Below, in pieces: positions 7,371 to 16,635 of a stretch of DNA of 30,732 bases (position 1 is its first letter; each line of letters starts with the position of its first letter). The notes beneath the pieces are model-generated. The model searched no databases, was not told the DNA's origin, and worked only from the letters and a program-made list of their open reading frames with translations. The stretch comes from a virus: positions 1 to 30,732 of the IMG/VR virus record IMGVR_UViG_3300046005_002613; one strand, written 5' to 3'. The position numbers and the translations under genes were made by a program.

Positions 7371-8975
7371 TTAATAAACGAGAGGTATAAATCCAATCAT
7401 TGGTACAGGTCCACCACTTGTTGGTATTCCACCTTTATATATAAATTTGAGTTCCAATAGATGCATAGCAAAAGAAAATGCTAAAGCACTAGCAACTATT
7501 TTAGCTGCGATTTTTATTTCAACCGGGGATTTAAATCTTTTTCCACTATTAAAAGATCTTCTTAAATAATCACCAAGTCTAGCTTGGCTTCCATAGTATA
7601 TTGGTGTATAAATGCCCATCTGAGGTAATGTTATAATACATGGATATACCGGTGGGGTTGAACTCAATGGCTGAATTATAGTAGATTTCCAATAATCTAT
7701 AATTCCACCAGCCATAACAAAATACCCGTCAGGATCTTTCTGGGCACCCTCGGTTTTTTTATATCCTTCCGCCATTTCATTTATCCAACGCATTCTAAGT
7801 TCTCTATATCTAGTATGTTCAGTATCGTATTTGTTAATTTTTAATCTTTTTATATTCCTATCTGATAATAAAATCCCCTTATTTGCATATATCTTATTTG
7901 TATCATCCAATACGTCCAATATAGCATCTTCCGATGCATACTCATCTTTTAATAATTTTTTAAGCTTATCATTAGTTGCATCAATCCTATTATATTCTGG
8001 TACATATGTAAAATGTATTATAAAATCTCTAGTCAAATATTTAGGTATTCTAATAGGGTCACAAATATATTCTTCCTGTATAACTTTTTTGGATATTATT
8101 ATGGACTGTATATTATTTGCTACATCAACGAATCTTATTTTTTTCTGTATGCTAGTATCAGTAATTTCCTTAATTAGCGTTTTTTTATGTTTTTTATCAA
8201 AATAAGATACGAAATATTTATTCGAATTACCACTATTCACAATTGATACTAATTTACCCTCTATTAAATTATTAAATTTTTTAACGCCTATCGTAGTATC
8301 AATATTGGTTTCTGATACAGATTTCGATATTTGAGAATTACTTATATTAGTATATTTTGCATATCCTCTAACGTATTCGCCAACTACGAAATCCTTAGAA
8401 ATGGTATTTTTCAATAAAATTTGGATCTCATCAAGTATCAAAATCCCCCAATCCGAATAATCACCGTATCTAAGAGAATATAACCACTGTATATAAGATG
8501 ATGTCCCATCAAATTGATGTAACAATTTTCTAGCTATTTCGGTTACTACGATTTTTTCTTTTTTTGGTACATTTGGATATTCGGAAAAAAATTGAGAAAA
8601 TCTAAAATCCGCTATCGCATTTTTTTCATCTTCTGCCCAAGCTAAGAAATCTAATTCTATTTGGTCTGTACTACTTTGTGGATCTGTATTAGGCATTGGC
8701 TCCTCTAAATCAGCATATCTAGGATCTTTAGTTTTTTCATCCAGCGTTGGGCTTCTTTCCGATTCTAATATTTTAAATCCTTTTTTTAAAGTTTTGTTTA
8801 GTATCGTTCTATCTCCCTTTTGATGTAAATTTCCATATGGGCTTTGTGCTTTCCCCACTATAGCAGACATATACTCATCAGTCAAAACATCAGCCATATC
8901 ATCAGATGATTTTATGGTATGCGATTCTATTTTTTGGCTAACCTTCGATATAAATGTATTCCAATCCGCTGACAT
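7371..8975 (-). CDS. Virion structural protein of unknown role in baseplate cluster
   Basis: A 534-aa protein starting one base after the stop of the gp5-like spike gene. I do not recognise the family. The first 130 residues are acidic and polar; 150-200 contain LLHQFDGTSSYIQWLYSLRYGDYSDWGILILDEI in pieces, suggestive of an ordered alpha/beta core; the middle (205-330) is basic and beta-rich. The C-terminal 90 residues are compact and hydrophobic, with YGSQARLGDYLRRSFNSG followed by an amphipathic helix (IAAKIVASALAFSFAMHLLEL) and a Gly/Pro-rich end (GGIPTSGGPVPMIGFIP). That helix could be membrane-active or buried in a multimer. Its position between spike and wedge genes suggests a hub or wedge part. 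No catalytic motif is visible. Confidence 0.75.
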   Translation of the reverse strand: MSADWNTFISKVSQKIESHTIKSSDDMADVLTDEYMSAIVGKAQSPYGNLHQKGDRTILNKTLKKGFKILESERSPTLDEKTKDPRYADLEEPMPNTDPQSSTDQIELDFLAWAEDEKNAIADFRFSQFFSEYPNVPKKEKIVVTEIARKLLHQFDGTSSYIQWLYSLRYGDYSDWGILILDEIQILLKNTISKDFVVGEYVRGYAKYTNISNSQISKSVSETNIDTTIGVKKFNNLIEGKLVSIVNSGNSNKYFVSYFDKKHKKTLIKEITDTSIQKKIRFVDVANNIQSIIISKKVIQEEYICDPIRIPKYLTRDFIIHFTYVPEYNRIDATNDKLKKLLKDEYASEDAILDVLDDTNKIYANKGILLSDRNIKRLKINKYDTEHTRYRELRMRWINEMAEGYKKTEGAQKDPDGYFVMAGGIIDYWKSTIIQPLSSTPPVYPCIITLPQMGIYTPIYYGSQARLGDYLRRSFNSGKRFKSPVEIKIAAKIVASALAFSFAMHLLELKFIYKGGIPTSGGPVPMIGFIPLVY

Positions 8976-8976
8976 G

Positions 8977-9678
8977 TTATTTAGTTTTAGATATTTGACT
9001 TAAGTGGGTAGCATCAACCATTTGTATAATTGGTGTACCCGAAGGGCCAACTCCGGTTGGATGTGTATGCGCATTATACAATTTTAAGAATGTACTTCCT
9101 TTAATTATTTTTTCTATTGCCGCTTCACCAAGTTCTATGTTTGATGAATTTACTATAACTTTTTGTTTTCCCCCGTTTTTTTCCATTCTAATCTCATCCC
9201 CGTTCATTTTTAAAACGATTCTAAGTTTTTCCTTATCGGTTCCGCCATTTTGTGTATCTAATTGTATAGTAGCATCACCTAATTTTAATACTAATCCATT
9301 TTTTCTGGTATATAGCATCTTTAATAATCCGGGTAAAGCTTCCCCATCATATATCAGAGATTGCGTACCCTCATAGGAATTTTCGGATTTCAATTCTTCC
9401 AATAGATCATTCGATATTTCCTTAAGATAATCAAATGTAATTTTGTAATAATTCTCTATCTCGAAATGAACAGATACAACAGCATCTAATCTTGGAATAG
9501 ATATATTTCCACCCCCGTGATTAGCACCAAATGCAAGTCCAGCATTCTGTTCAGCCCATGGTAGATCCTCAATTGGTATATCATCAAATATACCGAATAC
9601 ACTTATTTTAGCTCTACCTTGATAAAGAGGATCTTTTATATCTACTATCCTTCCTAAATATGTTTTTTCACTTGGCAT
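8977..9678 (-). CDS. 5: Baseplate central spike, gp5/gpV-like, without lysozyme domain
   Basis: A 233-aa protein. Residues 6-80 form the OB-fold expected at the N-terminus of gp5-type spikes: YLGRIVDIKDPLYQGRAKI, then LPWAEQNAGLAFGANHGGG and IPRLDAVVSVHFE. Residues 125-195 are a short beta-prism region with repeating strand-turn units. The C-terminus has FLKLYNAHTHPTGVGPSGTP; the His-x-His at 204/206 resembles the metal-binding tip of P2 gpV-type spikes. T4 gp5 (575 aa) has a lysozyme domain between OB and beta-helix; here nothing is inserted, so any peptidoglycan cutting must come from another protein. It follows the repeat-bearing 774-aa gene by 2 bp. The spike pierces the outer membrane during contraction. 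Confidence 0.85.
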   Translation of the reverse strand: MPSEKTYLGRIVDIKDPLYQGRAKISVFGIFDDIPIEDLPWAEQNAGLAFGANHGGGNISIPRLDAVVSVHFEIENYYKITFDYLKEISNDLLEELKSENSYEGTQSLIYDGEALPGLLKMLYTRKNGLVLKLGDATIQLDTQNGGTDKEKLRIVLKMNGDEIRMEKNGGKQKVIVNSSNIELGEAAIEKIIKGSTFLKLYNAHTHPTGVGPSGTPIIQMVDATHLSQISKTK

Positions 9679-9680
9679 AA

Positions 9681-12005
9681 TTATACAAAATCATTTTTAT
9701 CTGAATTAAATCCATCAGTACTTATATTATACTTAGTATCAGGTTTTAAGTTTCCTAAATCTATTGGAGGTTTAGCTATAAAATCACCAATCGTAGTAGG
9801 ATATATCCTTCCCATATTCCTTGCTCTATTATCTATAGTATTTTCTACTGGCTTATATACAGGTTCAGGTTTTTGAGTGAATGTATTACTTGGATCCCTT
9901 AATTCACCATCAGAAGATATTTTAGAAACTTTAGTATACATAGAATTATTATCAATATTTACTGGATATGGATTAAAATCACCGTTTGTATAAACGCTTT
10001 CTGAATCTATTGATCCTCTTTGTATAGTTTTATCATCATAAGCTTTATCATTAATTCCTCTATAAATACGTTCGGGTGCTCCTAAATCAGGTCCAGGATT
10101 AGTCGGATATACATCACCGCTTGGAACTGAGTATATTCTATCAGGCACTCCCAAATCAGGTCCAGGATTAGTTGGATATACATCACCCGATGGTGCTGGG
10201 TATATTCTATCAGGTACTCCCAAATCAGGTCCAGGATTGGTTGGATATACATCACCTGCTGGTACTGGATATACTCTACTAGGAACACCTAAATCAGGTC
10301 CAGGATTAGTTGGATATACATCACCCGATGGTGCTGAGTATATTCTATCAGGTACTCCCAAATCAGGTCCAGGATTAGTTGGATATACATCACCTGCTGG
10401 TTTACTATAAATTCGTTCAGGTATACCTAGATCTTTACCTGGATTTGTTGGATATACATCACCAATCGGTGCTTTGTATACTCTTTCAGGCAATCCTAAA
10501 TCTTTACCAGGATTAGTTGGATATACATCACCCTTAGGTGCTGGATATACCCTTTCAGCAGGCCCTCCTAATCCCATAGATTGCGGATTTGGCAAAGTAG
10601 TATTTTTAAATCCTGCTTCTACACCAGAAAGGCCATTTAAGAAATTCTGAGCACTATTATACGAAAGATTAGTCATTAGTTCGCTTGGATTAAAACTATA
10701 CACATTACCCATAAGTAATTTATCAATTCCTGCTACATTAGGTTTGATAAAGCTAGCTACACCTTCATTTATTAGATCATTTACAGAGTTACTTATAAAG
10801 TTAGTAAGTAATTCACCGCCCAATGAAATTATATCATCGCTATTAATAGGATTCTTTTGTACCGACGTTCTAGCAGAATCCCATCCATCACCGATTATCA
10901 ATGGTTTACCATCAGTTCTTATATTTGGATACTGATTTCTCATTCTAACTTTACCGACGTGAATTTTAAATTTTTGTCCTTCCGGATCAGCTGTAGAACT
11001 CCCGTTGCTTATCGATACTTTTAATGGTGTACTTTCAGTAAAATCAAATTCGCAATTTCTACACTCGAATACAAGCATAGGCTTTATACCTGATGTATCC
11101 TGTTGATTTTTTAAAAATGAAAGATCACTATCTATTCCCGATTTATTTATAACATTACCAACAAAAGAATTAAACACACTGGATGGACTGAAATTAGACT
11201 TACCAAATTCGGTATTTTGTTCTCCGATTACTCCGAGATTACTACCTGGATTATTACCAGAACCTAATAAACTAGATAAATCATCAATTGCAGTTAATGC
11301 TGTTGATGATCCTATTAATCTTGATGTTTTGAAAAAATTTCTAATTTCAGAAACAAAAATGTACATAGTAAATTTTCTAAGATTTCTTGGAAGTAATTCT
11401 CTCATATTATCATAATCAAACGTTGCAGTATTATATAGATCTGCAAGTGCAGTCATTCTTAAATTTAATGATTCAAGAGTCGTAAATTCTAATACTTTTC
11501 CAGCTGTTCTTTGGGGATTAAAAGCAGTATATGCATTTTCTCCCTGTGATTGATATCCAGGTCTAGGAACTTTCATCATTTCATCAAGACCTGTTATTGA
11601 TTGTATAAACCATGGAGAATTAGTAAGCAAATCACTAAACGTAATACCAAATTGTTTAAGAGCATCAGCCCTTTTTCCGCCATTTATAAAATCAAATTCT
11701 CTTTGTTCTAAGTAACTAATAGCTGAATAATATGCTACGTCACCATCATTACCAGAGCTTTTTTGTGAATACTGTTCCTGTCCAAATGGGTTTGTACCAA
11801 ATAGTGTATTCTTATCGGTAAAATAACTGCCTTTTTTAAATAGTGGGCTTGGAGGTAATCCATCATCAGCATTGATAGGTAAACTACCAAAATCCACTAC
11901 TATTTTAAATCCCAAATATGTTGGATCTTCATAATTTCCTTGTTTCGAAAGATTAAATCCTTTTAGAAATAAGCTTCTTTGTTTATCTGTTGCTCCTAAT
12001 GACAT
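9681..12005 (-). CDS. Large virion/baseplate protein with seven proline-rich 23-residue repeats
   Basis: A 774-aa protein between the hub-like and spike genes. Residues 1-400 look like a folded structural domain: LEFTTLESLNLRMTALADLY, then LLPRNLRKFTMYIFVSEIRNF, then a segment with MLVFECRNCEFDFTES and FKIHVGKVRMRNQYP. The order 'LPRNLR.F.MYI.V.EIR' then a strand-rich 'C.FDF' block suggests a tail-tube-like or baseplate-tube fold, recalled from T4-like phages but not searched. Residues 485-645 are seven head-to-tail 23-residue units with core GDVYPTNPGPDLG and a following R(I/V)Y. A degenerate copy (GRIYPTTIGDFIAKPPIDLG) lies near residues 735-755. The repeats probably form an extended proline-rich linker or polymer-binding rod. 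There is no signal peptide or catalytic motif. Confidence 0.75.
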   Translation of the reverse strand: MSLGATDKQRSLFLKGFNLSKQGNYEDPTYLGFKIVVDFGSLPINADDGLPPSPLFKKGSYFTDKNTLFGTNPFGQEQYSQKSSGNDGDVAYYSAISYLEQREFDFINGGKRADALKQFGITFSDLLTNSPWFIQSITGLDEMMKVPRPGYQSQGENAYTAFNPQRTAGKVLEFTTLESLNLRMTALADLYNTATFDYDNMRELLPRNLRKFTMYIFVSEIRNFFKTSRLIGSSTALTAIDDLSSLLGSGNNPGSNLGVIGEQNTEFGKSNFSPSSVFNSFVGNVINKSGIDSDLSFLKNQQDTSGIKPMLVFECRNCEFDFTESTPLKVSISNGSSTADPEGQKFKIHVGKVRMRNQYPNIRTDGKPLIIGDGWDSARTSVQKNPINSDDIISLGGELLTNFISNSVNDLINEGVASFIKPNVAGIDKLLMGNVYSFNPSELMTNLSYNSAQNFLNGLSGVEAGFKNTTLPNPQSMGLGGPAERVYPAPKGDVYPTNPGKDLGLPERVYKAPIGDVYPTNPGKDLGIPERIYSKPAGDVYPTNPGPDLGVPDRIYSAPSGDVYPTNPGPDLGVPSRVYPVPAGDVYPTNPGPDLGVPDRIYPAPSGDVYPTNPGPDLGVPDRIYSVPSGDVYPTNPGPDLGAPERIYRGINDKAYDDKTIQRGSIDSESVYTNGDFNPYPVNIDNNSMYTKVSKISSDGELRDPSNTFTQKPEPVYKPVENTIDNRARNMGRIYPTTIGDFIAKPPIDLGNLKPDTKYNISTDGFNSDKNDFV
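10071..10553 (-). repeat. 7 x 69-bp in-frame tandem repeat within the 774-aa gene
   Basis: Seven units of exactly 69 bp (483 bp in all). The shared plus-strand string GGATATACATCACC begins at 10105, 10174, 10243, 10312, 10381, 10450 and 10519. Units nearer the left end (protein C-terminal side) are more alike; the two rightmost carry GKDLG instead of GPDLG. The period is a multiple of three, so all frames stay open across it, which explains the spurious overlapping open frame at 10082-10288. Confidence 0.95.
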
Positions 12006-12030
12006 ACAATTTATTATTTTTATATTATTC

Positions 12031-13578
12031 TTAGTACTTTCTATTAATTATAGAAATAGGAAATGCTCTTGGTGTAGCACCAGATATATTAGCATCCCAC
12101 GTTCTTTTAGATAATATTAGTTTTTGTTTTATACCTCTAGATGGATCCCAGTATACAGTAATCCCGATAACAATATAATTACCAGATAAAAATAAATCCA
12201 GTGTTGGGCTTAATCCTGTATTTGGTTCCTTATTTGGTATTTTCCCAACATTTTGTTGTCGATTTCCTCCCTCAAAAACATATATTTCTACTGGTACGAT
12301 TTGACCTCTTATTATTCCAGGAAAATAATTTTCTAATTCAACCTCCAATGTCATCTTAGTGGTATCATTCTGGTTTATTAGATTTTGATATTTGGCATGA
12401 AGAAAATTTTCATGAACCCCATTACCATTAGAATCCCGATTTAATACACCAAGCCATTCTTTCCTGGTCTCTTCTTTATAATCATTACTTCTAACTCTTC
12501 CTTTTTGTAGCATAGATCCAGGCTTCACGTTATCAGATGTTATTGATTCTATGTCATATTGTATATATTTACTATATGGCTGATCAACTTCAGCAACATC
12601 ATCATAAAATCCAATGGTTGTTATATAACCCATGCTATTGCTATTTGATCCTGCTCTGGATGTTAGCGTATATCCGTTTATCAAAAATGGGCTTTCACCA
12701 GGTACTCCTTTATTTGTTAATAGAATATTTGCAGATACGCTAGCTGGTGTTGATGCTCCTGGTATATTCATATCAACATTTAGTCCTCTGTTAGTATATC
12801 CTGGTATATAAACTACCTTATCTTTTATTATTCCCTCGTATGAAAATTGTGATCCCATATTAATAAAATTTAAATTATAATACGAATCTATCCATACATC
12901 AAAAAAACTACTTTCATCATCTTTATATGATCTTGCTACAACTTCATGTATAAAATCATAATATGAATAATTTGGACATATCCATGTCATGATATCATTA
13001 GTTGATTTGTCGTTAGTAGAAAAACCAAGATTCAGATTTTGGGAAACCTCTAATAAAACATCCATCGATGTTAATTTTGGAAATGATTTTATTCTAGGAG
13101 AATATAAACCAGGAATAAAGCATTCGGCGACAATTGAAAATTTAAAATATTTACCGATTGAATCTTCCCCCTCTGGTGAATATTTACTAGATACATCACT
13201 ATATACATTTAGTATTTTAAAATCCATTCTAAATGGTTTATAATAATCCCCCGGGGATCTCATATAAACAGAAACTATATCACCATCTTTAGGATAATTA
13301 TTAGATATAAAAACAGGATTACCAGCATTAAAAGAAAACCTAACAACAGGCAAAATACCACTAAGCTCCAAATTAAAATTTGACATATATGTGGTTATAT
13401 TATAGCCATTTATTGTTACAAATGGGCTATTTGTACCGGTTGCTTTTTCAGCAGTTGAACCCATCCATTCTTTAGCTGTTTGGCTATCAGATCCACCTGA
13501 TGTATCAATCTGAAACATTTCATCCAGCTTAATATTATTAAGAGCTATAGAAGCAATTTTAGTAGTATCTGAATTCAT
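12031..13578 (-). CDS. Baseplate hub protein, gp27/gpD-like
   Basis: A 515-aa protein. Residues 40-150 are strand-rich with FVTINGYNITTYMSNFNLEL and DGDIVSVYMRSPGD, the kind of beta-barrel seen in hub proteins; about 150-165 reads FKFSIVAECFIPGLYSPRIK. Then comes KSFPKLTSMDVLLEVSQNLNLGFS, followed by WICPNYSYYDFIHEVVARSYKDDESSFFDVWIDSYYNLNFINM (quoted in pieces in the finding sense: 'sY.dFI..v...', 'FF..WID..YNLNFIN'), a block typical of gp27/gpD-like hubs, which join tail tube to spike. T4 gp27 is 391 aa, so this is longer. It sits directly between the gp53-like gene and the repeat protein, with the gp5-like spike two genes on. Starts after AATAAAAT with no Shine-Dalgarno. The gp27-type role is an inference from pattern and neighbours. 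Confidence 0.65.
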   Translation of the reverse strand: MNSDTTKIASIALNNIKLDEMFQIDTSGGSDSQTAKEWMGSTAEKATGTNSPFVTINGYNITTYMSNFNLELSGILPVVRFSFNAGNPVFISNNYPKDGDIVSVYMRSPGDYYKPFRMDFKILNVYSDVSSKYSPEGEDSIGKYFKFSIVAECFIPGLYSPRIKSFPKLTSMDVLLEVSQNLNLGFSTNDKSTNDIMTWICPNYSYYDFIHEVVARSYKDDESSFFDVWIDSYYNLNFINMGSQFSYEGIIKDKVVYIPGYTNRGLNVDMNIPGASTPASVSANILLTNKGVPGESPFLINGYTLTSRAGSNSNSMGYITTIGFYDDVAEVDQPYSKYIQYDIESITSDNVKPGSMLQKGRVRSNDYKEETRKEWLGVLNRDSNGNGVHENFLHAKYQNLINQNDTTKMTLEVELENYFPGIIRGQIVPVEIYVFEGGNRQQNVGKIPNKEPNTGLSPTLDLFLSGNYIVIGITVYWDPSRGIKQKLILSKRTWDANISGATPRAFPISIINRKY

Positions 13579-13584
13579 ATTTTA

Positions 13585-14169
13585 TTAAATTGGTTTATTG
13601 AATCCTCCTCCACCTGCATCGGGTGCAAATATTAGAAAACCATCTTTCTTAAGTATGGTAGTTTCATTAGGTTGTGTTATATTTGGAGATAATATCATAA
13701 CTGGATGATTCTTAATCTTAGAATCCAAGAATTTTTTTCTACCGTCACTAACTTTGAATTGTTTCTGCTCCTGGGTCTTCTTAAATACTTCATTTGGGTT
13801 ACTATTTGTATTAGAGATTGGATTAGATTGGTTTTTATTTTTTCTTTGCGTAAATGGATCCTCTATTGATTTATAAGAGGGCATAGCTAATACTGTACCT
13901 TCCATTAAAGCAAAAGGATTACTAATATTATTATATTTCAATAAAGATCCAACTTTAGAATGATCCCCATATTTTATAGCAGCAATTAAATCAGGACGCA
14001 TTTGATAGTATTCGGTAACTATAAAAACATCATCAAATATAGGTGTAGATGAATAATATACAGAAGATTTAGTAAGATCCCATATACCATATTTTGCAGA
14101 ACTTAATCCAGGATCAGGATTAAATACACTTTTATTTTTGCTTATAGTATCTATTATTAAAACTCCCAT
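13585..14169 (-). CDS. 53: Baseplate wedge protein, gp53-like (LysM-like fold)
   Basis: A 194-aa protein, close to T4 gp53 (196 aa). The segment at about residues 48-95 reads IVTEYYQMRPDLIAAIKYGD, then LLKYNNISNPFALMEGTVLAMPS. This follows the pattern 'D.iA...YGd......ll..N.i.nPf.l..Gt.L.iPs' of gp53 and LysM-like phage baseplate proteins. In T4, gp53 joins neighbouring wedges into the ring. After residue 100 it is polar, Asn/Lys/Gln-rich, and ends with GFLIFAPDAGGGGFNKPI. Its ATG overlaps the 608-aa gene stop as TAATG. The family call is fair but not searched. Confidence 0.6.
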   Translation of the reverse strand: MGVLIIDTISKNKSVFNPDPGLSSAKYGIWDLTKSSVYYSSTPIFDDVFIVTEYYQMRPDLIAAIKYGDHSKVGSLLKYNNISNPFALMEGTVLAMPSYKSIEDPFTQRKNKNQSNPISNTNSNPNEVFKKTQEQKQFKVSDGRKKFLDSKIKNHPVMILSPNITQPNETTILKKDGFLIFAPDAGGGGFNKPI

Positions 14170-15995
14170 TATCTTTTTATCATATTATTTACGTCCTCGC
14201 TATATACGGTATTACTTAAACCTGCAGCTGCAGTTGTTGGTACATTATGGCCTTCTGTATCCATATGTGCACTATAAGATTGTTGTGATGTTGATGTAGG
14301 CTGTGCTGATTGATATAATCTACCGTCACCTCTATTGAAGATACTTTCTATTTCACCTCTTTCTCTATCTCTTCCGTGCTCCAGCGTGTAGGTTGCCTTT
14401 AGCATAGTTGGGAAATCATCCGGTCCCAATATATCATTAAATTCAATTTTTACGCCTTTACATATTAAATTACCAATCATTGCTATGGGATTACATGGAT
14501 TACCGATAGTTAAATGCCATTCTCCTATCGGTGCACCTGTTAAAAAGCTAGCAGGAGCTTGATATTTTTCTAGAAATGATGTAGTAGCCATCATTTTTAA
14601 TACACCACCCACGCCTTTTTCAACGTTAGAATAATCTATTTTGGTAGTATCCGATACTTTATACATTTCAGGTTTTTCTATATTAAGTACACCACCTATC
14701 GTATTTTTATCACCTTCACCGTTACCGCTGGCAACCGCATTCTTACCAATATCTGTCAATTCAGCTCCGTATGTTTTCATAAAACTTATAGGATCCCTAT
14801 AAAATTCTTCCAATCCTGCATCTCCACCGGGAAATCCAAGAGCTGGATAATTCGAATTATATCTAAAATCTGGTGTCAGAAAATTACCATAATTAGTTCC
14901 GATCGATAATAAACTTGCTAATAGATCTAGCATAGCTGCTTTAGTATTAACTTCCCCTACTGATGTTAGATCATATTCGCATACTATGGATAATGGACCC
15001 CACTCAAAAGGTAATCCAGCAGTTCTTATATTCGTTTTACTTATAGTATCAACAGGAACCCATATATATTCGCTCATTACCCCACCTCTAGTAGGATCTT
15101 TAGCTAATTCTCTAAGGCCTTGATATTTTACATTTTCTATAGTTGTATTCTTATCATCAAAAGCTATGGCCATACCATTTACTATTGTTGCAAAGCTACC
15201 ACCAAGATCATAACCCGTACCAAGTTCTGCCAGTTTGCTCATCCATTGATATGGAAGATCTTCAAAAAATCCTTTAGAAAAGGCATTTTGCGTCAATGTT
15301 TGTTCTTGTGTTCTTTGTTCAAATGATAATCCAGTAGTAAATGATATCAAATCATTTAGTTTATTACCTGTATTTCCTCCGAACCACGTAATAGCCTGAG
15401 CTACTGGTCTTCCTGCACCTTCCTTTTGCATAACCGAACTATTCTTTATAGCATCAGGCACACTTAAATTATCTAATACAGGAGTAGGAAATCTTCGAAG
15501 AGTCACCATATAGTTATTAGGTATAGTACCGTAATATCTAGCATATAGAAAATCTTTCCAATAATACGGAGCACTTATTCCTCCTATTATGTTCTTATCA
15601 TAATTTCCACTAAGCCCACCAGTTATAGTTCCTTGATTTGATTTATCAACTGCTTCCGAATCAGCAGTATCTCTTATCAAAAATCCAGCAGATGGATTTT
15701 TTGATTTTAGTGAGGATATAGATCTATTATATGCGGAGTTCTCTGATTTATAATAAGAATCTATAAAATTATTATCATTATTACCTAAAGAATAGAATAA
15801 GAATTGTCCATATTTACCAGGTGTTCTTTTTCCAGCTTCGTAAAAAAGAGTACGAGCAGTAGGACCCTTATATGGATTTGCTGATCCTAGATTACTATTG
15901 CGTTCTACTGAATCAGACATTACTCCCTGATACCTTCTTTCTATAGTTCCTCTTATATTAGACCCGCCTTGTGGATTTAGGGGTAGTGTTGACAT
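14169..15995 (-). CDS. Virion structural protein, possible baseplate tube-cap type
   Basis: A 608-aa protein. The first 120 residues are polar with many Asn, Ser and Gly. Residues around 150-185 read YWKDFLYARYYGTIPNNYMVTLRRFPTP, where 'N..VTLRRFP.P' is a strand-turn seen in phage tube or baseplate proteins. The clearest block is C-terminal: PIGEWHLTIGNPCNPIAMIG, then GVKIEFNDILGPDDFPTMLKATYTLEHGRDRERGEIESIFNRG in pieces. The pattern 'G.W.LTIGNP...I....L...GV...F.....PDDFPT.L...YTLE' suggests the tube-like fold of T4 gp48/gp54-type caps, which link baseplate and tail tube; this is inference. The last 55 residues are Ser/Thr/Gln-rich and likely disordered. It starts the baseplate part of a long operon and overlaps the gp53-like gene by one base. 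Confidence 0.7.
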   Translation of the reverse strand: MSTLPLNPQGGSNIRGTIERRYQGVMSDSVERNSNLGSANPYKGPTARTLFYEAGKRTPGKYGQFLFYSLGNNDNNFIDSYYKSENSAYNRSISSLKSKNPSAGFLIRDTADSEAVDKSNQGTITGGLSGNYDKNIIGGISAPYYWKDFLYARYYGTIPNNYMVTLRRFPTPVLDNLSVPDAIKNSSVMQKEGAGRPVAQAITWFGGNTGNKLNDLISFTTGLSFEQRTQEQTLTQNAFSKGFFEDLPYQWMSKLAELGTGYDLGGSFATIVNGMAIAFDDKNTTIENVKYQGLRELAKDPTRGGVMSEYIWVPVDTISKTNIRTAGLPFEWGPLSIVCEYDLTSVGEVNTKAAMLDLLASLLSIGTNYGNFLTPDFRYNSNYPALGFPGGDAGLEEFYRDPISFMKTYGAELTDIGKNAVASGNGEGDKNTIGGVLNIEKPEMYKVSDTTKIDYSNVEKGVGGVLKMMATTSFLEKYQAPASFLTGAPIGEWHLTIGNPCNPIAMIGNLICKGVKIEFNDILGPDDFPTMLKATYTLEHGRDRERGEIESIFNRGDGRLYQSAQPTSTSQQSYSAHMDTEGHNVPTTAAAGLSNTVYSEDVNNMIKR

Positions 15996-16016
15996 ATATT
16001 ACTCAAAATCTTTTTT

Positions 16017-16346
16017 TTATAGATTATGAATAGTATACTCTATTGTAGTTTCTGATTCGTCAAGAAAATCTTCAAGATTTTCAACAAAATCATCATTTAA
16101 ACTTTTATAGCACACGAGTATACCATCACTCTTTGTACTATATATTCCTTGCGTAATTTTCTTTCGAATAGTATAGTTAATAATGAACTCAGATTCATTA
16201 GTTAAATTATCTAATTCATATCCTAGATCCTTTATTAACTTAGTTATATCAACTATATAAAAATCTGATCCGACCGGAGATCTTTTTTTAGATTCTTTCG
16301 GCGAATATTTAGATAAATAAAAAATTACTTTAATTACTTTCTCCAT
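16017..16346 (-). CDS. Hypothetical small protein
   Basis: A 109-aa protein, family not recognised. It opens with a hydrophobic strand (VIKVIFYLSKYS), has a basic patch (KESKKRSP), and an acidic C-terminus (ENLEDFLDESETTIEYT). It follows the 91-aa gene by one base and precedes the 608-aa structural gene, so it may help tail assembly, but only the position supports that. Confidence 0.7.
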   Translation of the reverse strand: MEKVIKVIFYLSKYSPKESKKRSPVGSDFYIVDITKLIKDLGYELDNLTNESEFIINYTIRKKITQGIYSTKSDGILVCYKSLNDDFVENLEDFLDESETTIEYTIHNL

Positions 16347-16347
16347 T

Positions 16348-16623
16348 CTAGGTATTGGATTCGGGTTCGTCCCAATTTTTTTTCATTAACAATGATTGAA
16401 AAGATGAATATTTATCATCAATATTTTCGCTAAAAAATGAAGCATTGTCTGTATTTTCTACTGAATTTTTTCTATTATCCTCATTCTTTACATTCTGTAA
16501 ATATTGACGATGCAAATTTTTACCCTTTTCTATATTAGCACCAACATCGCTTGGTTTTTTTTTATTAAGATTTAAAATACCTAATTGCTTAAGCATCAAT
16601 CTTCTTTCTTTTCTATTGCTCAT
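16348..16623 (-). CDS. Hypothetical small basic protein
   Basis: A 91-aa protein, unrecognised. The start MSNRKERRLMLKQLGIL is strongly basic and helical, a type of opening often seen in small phage proteins that bind nucleic acid or a partner; the rest is polar and probably disordered (many Asn, Lys, Asp, Ser). It lies between the Nudix gene (12-bp gap) and the 109-aa gene (1-bp gap). Confidence 0.7.
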   Translation of the reverse strand: MSNRKERRLMLKQLGILNLNKKKPSDVGANIEKGKNLHRQYLQNVKNEDNRKNSVENTDNASFFSENIDDKYSSFQSLLMKKNWDEPESNT

Positions 16624-16635
16624 ATCTATTAAAAA

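Noticed and set aside
10082-10288. A 68-aa open frame inside the 774-aa gene
   Set aside because: It is a frame shadow of the 69-bp repeat, which is a multiple of three and so keeps other frames open.
10071-10553. CRISPR-like array
   Set aside because: Units are contiguous in-frame coding repeats with no unique spacers.
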